A stretch of 64,000 nucleotides of DNA, taken from the NCBI GenBank assembly GCA_052246295.1, contig JBQQCO010000013.1; one strand, given 5' to 3'. The notes beneath the pieces are model-generated. The model did not search any database. It worked only from the letters and a program-made list of their open reading frames with translations, and was not told the origin of the DNA. Below, in pieces: positions 60,606-64,000 of this stretch. This stretch comes from Piscibacillus sp052246295 (GTDB lineage Bacteria > Bacillota > Bacilli > Bacillales > Alkalibacillaceae). How positions within the stretch are numbered: the stretch's first letter is position 1; the number at the start of each line of letters is the position of its first letter. Both the position numbers and the translations under genes were made by a program.

Positions 60606-61247
60606 ATGCGTTTAAGACATAAACCATGGGCAGCTGATTATATAAAAGAACATGAAGGCCTAATGGTGCTAGAACCATTTGAACAAAAAGGGAAATGGCA
60701 GTTGTTATTTGATAGCGAACAGCCGATTGGACTTGAGATTGGAACTGGTAAGGGTCAGTTCATCGCGAATATGGCGAAACAACATCCCGAGATGAATTTT
60801 ATCGGAATTGAAAAGGCCGAGAGTATTATAGTGACGGCGATTCAAAAGGTGAAAGATGCAGACGTTTCTAACGTGCATTTAGTTCATGAAAATGCCGAGG
60901 ATTTACGGGATATGTTTGCGGAGAATGAAGTGGATACGATTTTCTTAAATTTTTCCGATCCATGGCCAAAAGTAAGGCATGAAAAGCGTCGTTTAACTTA
61001 TAAGTCATTTTTAGAACAATACGAAAATGTGTTAAAAGACGGTGGTAAAGTTATTTTAAAAACGGACAATCGTGGTTTATTTGAATACTCGTTAACGAGC
61101 TTTTCACAATATGGGATGAAGCTTGAAGATGTCTCACTAGATCTACACACTCTAGAAGATGACAACAATGTGATGACAGAATATGAAGAGAAGTTTTCTA
61201 GCAAAGGACAACCTATTTATCGTTGTATTGCTACATTTCAGTCATAG
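60606..61247 (+). CDS. trmB: tRNA (guanine-N7-)-methyltransferase
   Basis: A 213-residue AdoMet-dependent enzyme that makes m7G46 in tRNA. AdoMet motif Gly-Leu-Glu-Ile-Gly-Thr-Gly-Lys-Gly (~ residues 42-50), NFSDPWPKVRHEKRRL (~117-132, the TrmB signature with Asp-Pro-Trp-Pro) and the C-terminal TEYEEKFSSKGQPIY motif are present. ATG 60606 with AGGAG upstream. Orthologue of B. subtilis ytmQ. Confidence 0.96.
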   Translation: MRLRHKPWAADYIKEHEGLMVLEPFEQKGKWQLLFDSEQPIGLEIGTGKGQFIANMAKQHPEMNFIGIEKAESIIVTAIQKVKDADVSNVHLVHENAEDLRDMFAENEVDTIFLNFSDPWPKVRHEKRRLTYKSFLEQYENVLKDGGKVILKTDNRGLFEYSLTSFSQYGMKLEDVSLDLHTLEDDNNVMTEYEEKFSSKGQPIYRCIATFQS

Positions 61248-61266
61248 TTGAAAAGGAGCGGATCGA

Positions 61267-62121
61267 ATGGAGACATTGACAGTTGGACGTGCGAAGTTAA
61301 CGTGGTTAAATGGTGGCGTTACCCATATGGATGGCGGGGCAATGTTTGGCGTCGTACCTTACCCGCTTTGGAGCAAGAAGTATCCTCACAATGACAAAAA
61401 CCAAATTGAGTTACGTTGTGATGTGATTTTACTTCAAGTGGATGGGAAGAACATGGTCATCGACTCTGGCGTAGGCCGTGACAAGTTAAATGATAAGATG
61501 AAACGCAATTTTGGTGTGTTAGAGGAATCCAAGATTGAAGAGTCATTGAGTGAGCTTGACTTAACGGTTGACGATATCGATTACGTGTTAATGACCCATC
61601 TTCACTTTGACCATGCGAATGGGTTAACGAAACCTGGAGATGGCGAGCTTGTCAGCACGTTTCCGAATGCGAAAATATTCACCTCGAAAGTTGAATGGGA
61701 TGAAATGAGGAATCCTAATATGCGTTCTAAGAATACGTATTGGGAGGAGAACTGGAAGCCCGTTCAGCATCAGGTTAATACGTTTGAAGATGAGATTGAA
61801 ATTGTGCCAGGCTTGACGATGCATCATACAAGCGGGCACAGTGATGGGCACTCGGTGATTAAGTTCAAAGATGGTGATGAGTCGTTCATACACATGGCGG
61901 ATTTAATGCCAACGCACGCGCACCAGAATCCACTATGGGTATTAGCTTACGATGATTTTCCGGTGACGAGTGTTCATGAGAAGAAAAAGCTACAAGATGA
62001 GGCGTATGAAGCGGGGAGCTGGTTCGTGTTCTATCATGATGCCTACTACCGCGCTGTTAGGTTTGATGACGAGAAGAAAATCAGCGAGGCGATTGAACGC
62101 CCTCGTTATGAGTATGTGTAA
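61267..62121 (+). CDS. ytnP: MBL-fold hydrolase YtnP (lactonase-like)
   Basis: A 284-residue metallo-beta-lactamase-fold enzyme with the zinc motif Thr-His-Leu-His-Phe-Asp-His at 110-116 and further ligands near 190 (HTSGHSDGH) and 210 (HMADLMP). The N-terminal TWLNGGVTHMDGGAMFGVVP matches YtnP, reported in B. subtilis as a quorum-quenching lactonase. ATG 61267 follows AAAGGAG. The stop is followed 4 bases later by an interspersed inverted-repeat element. Confidence 0.88.
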   Translation: METLTVGRAKLTWLNGGVTHMDGGAMFGVVPYPLWSKKYPHNDKNQIELRCDVILLQVDGKNMVIDSGVGRDKLNDKMKRNFGVLEESKIEESLSELDLTVDDIDYVLMTHLHFDHANGLTKPGDGELVSTFPNAKIFTSKVEWDEMRNPNMRSKNTYWEENWKPVQHQVNTFEDEIEIVPGLTMHHTSGHSDGHSVIKFKDGDESFIHMADLMPTHAHQNPLWVLAYDDFPVTSVHEKKKLQDEAYEAGSWFVFYHDAYYRAVRFDDEKKISEAIERPRYEYV

Positions 62122-62124
62122 TGG

Positions 62125-62389
62125 GAAGAGGTTGGGACATAAGAAAAGTAGCTGATTAGAAAACGAATATTGAGTGCTATTAGCGTAGTCAAAATGCTGA
62201 GACACCTGCAGGAACAGCACGAGCTGAAAATCACGCCAAACGAACGGAAGTGAGTTTGGGGAAGTTGAAGCCGTGCCTGCGGTAAGCGATGCATTTTGAC
62301 TTAGCAAAAATGAAGACGAATATCAGGAGTCACACGCTCCATAATATTCGTCTTTTTTAGGTTAACAAAAGTTTTGTCCCGGCCTCTCT
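62125..62389. repeat. Interspersed inverted-repeat (MITE-like) element, copy 2
   Basis: Outer ends are GAAGAGGTTGGGACATAA (62125) and TTTTGTCCCGGCCTCTCT (62372-62389). Inner arms are CTATTAGCGTAGTCAAAATG (62178-62197) and GCATTTTGACTTAGC (62291-62305). The inner GGAACAGCACGAGCTGAAAA and GTTTGGGGAAGTTGAAGCCG blocks are the reverse complement of those at 48345-48666, so the two copies are in opposite orientations 14 kb apart. The right part contains a terminator hairpin. No coding potential. Confidence 0.87.
62313..62358 (+). terminator. Terminator within the repeat element
   Basis: AAGACGAATAT (62313-62323) pairs with ATATTCGTCTT (62344-62354); inner GGAGT..ACTCC-like pairing closes the loop; T6 follows. 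It probably ends the ytnP transcript. Confidence 0.85.
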
Positions 62390-62405
62390 CTTTTTAGTTT
62401 AGCTA

Positions 62406-62571
62406 ATTTACTAGAAAAATTTCGGATTTACTAGACAATCTGGGGTGTTTACTAGACAAAATCACGATTTTACTAGACAATTTTGGGAATTTACTAGACA
62501 ATTTCGCGTTTTTACTAGAAAATTTTTATAAATACTAGACAAATTTACTTCGCAACTAGTCAAACAACACC
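62406..62571. repeat. 21-bp array C, word CTAGACAA
   Basis: CTAGA starts at 62411, 62431, 62452, 62473, 62494, 62515 and 62535, with CTAGT at 62556: steps of 20, 21, 21, 21, 21, 20 and 21. The fuller unit is TTTACTAGACAATTTCGCG with variable tail. It lies between convergent ytnP and MATE genes; the last unit overlaps the MATE stop codon region (62556). Confidence 0.93.
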
Positions 62572-63893
62572 TTCTCGCGCCATTTGCCGAACCTGAAATA
62601 GAGGTAGGCGAATAAACTGCTGATGATAAAACTGCTCCCCATACCGATCGCAATGCCAACCTCGCCGAATATGTCCGAAAATAAGGCGGCTAGTGGGAAT
62701 CGCAGCACCCAGAACGAAATGATGTTCAACACAAGCACTTGATACATCGCCCCTGATGCGCGGACGATTCCATTTAAAACGAAATTTATTCCTAAAAACG
62801 GATAACATAGCGCAATAACCTGAAGGTATCTCGCCCCGAATTCAATGGCCTCCGTTTCATCAATAAATAGCGACACACCGTATTTAGCAAGCGGAATGAC
62901 GAGCAATCCGATTGTAAACATAATGCCGAAATTATATAATAACGCTGTTTTGGCAATTTTACTGACTCGCTTCATGTTGCCTATTCCGATATTTTGCCCA
63001 GCCATACTATTAACTGCCGTTCCTAAAGCATGTGCTGGTAACATGATTAGGCTATCCAGACGTTGCGCAGCACTGAACCCAGCCACGACAGTCGGGGCAA
63101 ATGAGGTGACGACTGACATGATCGCCGCAACTCCAGCAGAAATCATCGTCATTTGAAGGCCTGATGGGATCCCTAAATGCAGGATCAATTTTACTTCTTC
63201 CTTACTCGGTAAAAATGGAACCGTAAACGGTGCGAGCTGTCTTTTTAAAATAAACACTAAACCGATTAAAAACGAGACGCCTTGTGAAAAAATCGTCGCA
63301 AACGCCGCACCCGAAATCCCAAATCCAAACACAGAGATGAATAATGGATCCAAAATAATATTCAGAACCACGGCCACAGCAACGATTCGAAGTGGCGTTT
63401 TACTATCGCCTAGCGCACGTAATACTGTGCTAATAAAGTTATAACCAAATAAGAAGATGATTCCTAAAAAGTTAATCTGTAAGTATAATTTTGCCTCATG
63501 CATCATGGCGGAAGGGGTACCTAGTAGGGTTAACAGTGATTCAGCAAAAATATATCCCAATGTCCCCATGAGCAGGGCTAAAATCGTTAATACTACAACA
63601 AATCCATTCAAATAACGCCGCAAGCCTTCTTCATCATCTCGTCCTTTTTGTTGCGACAAAATCGTAAGAGAGGCGTTGTTGATTCCAATCGCAAAGGCGA
63701 GCAATGTAAAAATAATCGTACTTGAGATTGCGACAGAACCTAGCGCATCATCGCCTAGTAGGTTCCCTACCCACAAGCTATCGATAAATTGGTACGATGT
63801 TTGTAAGAGGCTTGCTAAAATTAATGGACCGGAAAAGTTAACTAACTGTTTGAGTATATTTCCTTGGGTAAAGTCGTGCTGAGTCTTTTTCAT
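62556..63893 (-). CDS. MATE family efflux transporter
   Basis: A 445-residue 12-helix MATE transporter with two six-helix halves. The N-terminus (FTQGNILKQLVNFSGPLILASLLQTSYQFIDSLWVGNLLG) and NSMAGQNIGIGNMKRV (mid) are DinF/NorM-like MATE motifs. It would export cationic compounds driven by Na+ or H+. ATG 63893 with GAAAGGTTG upstream. The region 63894-64000 is promoter-like AT-rich DNA without a gene. Confidence 0.92.
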   Translation of the reverse strand: MKKTQHDFTQGNILKQLVNFSGPLILASLLQTSYQFIDSLWVGNLLGDDALGSVAISSTIIFTLLAFAIGINNASLTILSQQKGRDDEEGLRRYLNGFVVVLTILALLMGTLGYIFAESLLTLLGTPSAMMHEAKLYLQINFLGIIFLFGYNFISTVLRALGDSKTPLRIVAVAVVLNIILDPLFISVFGFGISGAAFATIFSQGVSFLIGLVFILKRQLAPFTVPFLPSKEEVKLILHLGIPSGLQMTMISAGVAAIMSVVTSFAPTVVAGFSAAQRLDSLIMLPAHALGTAVNSMAGQNIGIGNMKRVSKIAKTALLYNFGIMFTIGLLVIPLAKYGVSLFIDETEAIEFGARYLQVIALCYPFLGINFVLNGIVRASGAMYQVLVLNIISFWVLRFPLAALFSDIFGEVGIAIGMGSSFIISSLFAYLYFRFGKWREKVLFD

Positions 63894-64000
63894 CTCAAGA
63901 CAACCTTTCGATTTTTAATCAATTGTTAAAAATTGAAGAGCTCTATAACTAGTTAGTATAATATAATTAAAGTATAAATAGAAAACTAAGGATACCAACT

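Noticed and set aside
34898..62571. The 21-bp arrays as CRISPR arrays
   Set aside because: The conserved words are 7-9 bp and the gaps only 12-14 bp; there is no 24-37 bp repeat, no spacer-sized gap and no cas gene.
62462..62659. 65-residue minus-strand frame over array C and the MATE 3' end
   Set aside because: It is in another frame of the MATE gene and the repeat array; no start signal.
1..64000. tRNA or rRNA genes and prophage
   Set aside because: No cloverleaf-like or rRNA-like segment and no phage structural, integrase or attachment sequences were recognised by reading; a covariance-model scan would be decisive.

Overview
The window looks like chromosomal DNA of a low-GC Bacillaceae member. 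Promoters are Bacillus-like, ribosome sites are strong AGGAGG types, and TTG/GTG starts are common. The right end (about 53-62 kb) has the gene order of the Bacillus subtilis ytfP-ytgP-ytzG-ytzE-ytlP-ytlQ-ytlR-ytmP-ytmQ(trmB)-ytnP region. Many proteins are rich in Asp and Glu, which would suit a moderately halophilic or alkaliphilic relative; that is inference only. No rRNA, tRNA, CRISPR array, prophage or intact insertion sequence was seen.

Layout. (1) 1-14.8 kb is a defence island: the end of a GmrSD-type HNH nuclease, a large DNA2/UPF1-like helicase-nuclease broken by a nonsense codon and a frameshift, a type I restriction-modification operon (half-size HsdS, HsdM, full HsdS, HsdR, YgjP-like metallopeptidase) and a stand-alone NACHT NTPase. 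(2) 15-19.8 kb is a catabolic operon on the minus strand (cyclase-family hydrolase, sodium:solute symporter, fumarylacetoacetate-hydrolase-family enzyme) with a TrmB-type regulator upstream and palindromes in its promoter. The symporter carries an unusual C-terminal pair of winged-helix-like domains. (3) 19.8-33.9 kb is a decaying accessory region: small membrane proteins, GNATs, an aminoglycoside-phosphotransferase-like protein, a nucleotidyltransferase, a P-loop kinase, truncated or fused gene remnants, a 223-bp direct duplication and a short intergenic repeat family. (4) 33.9-41.9 kb holds transporters, a MccF-like peptidase, small membrane proteins, a DinB protein, a frameshifted DUF2243 gene and a DUF1541 protein. 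(5) 41.9-44.3 kb is a purine-riboswitch-controlled xpt-permease operon. (6) 45-52.7 kb holds two ABC-2 export systems on either side of exoA; the second has its own GntR repressor with three palindromic operators. (7) 53-62.1 kb is the conserved yt- housekeeping block, followed by a MATE transporter.

The most unusual non-coding signal is three intergenic arrays (34.9, 52.9 and 62.5 kb). In each, a short word (CGATAAA, TAGATAAA or CTAGACAA) recurs every 21 bp, two turns of B-DNA, although the words differ. The 52.9-kb array is flanked by two direct copies of a paired-hairpin module. The 62.5-kb array abuts one copy of an approximately 270-320 bp inverted-repeat element whose other copy lies in opposite orientation at 48.3 kb.

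Several genes are broken by apparent single-base losses, mostly in homopolymer runs. True decay and sequencing error cannot be separated from the sequence alone.
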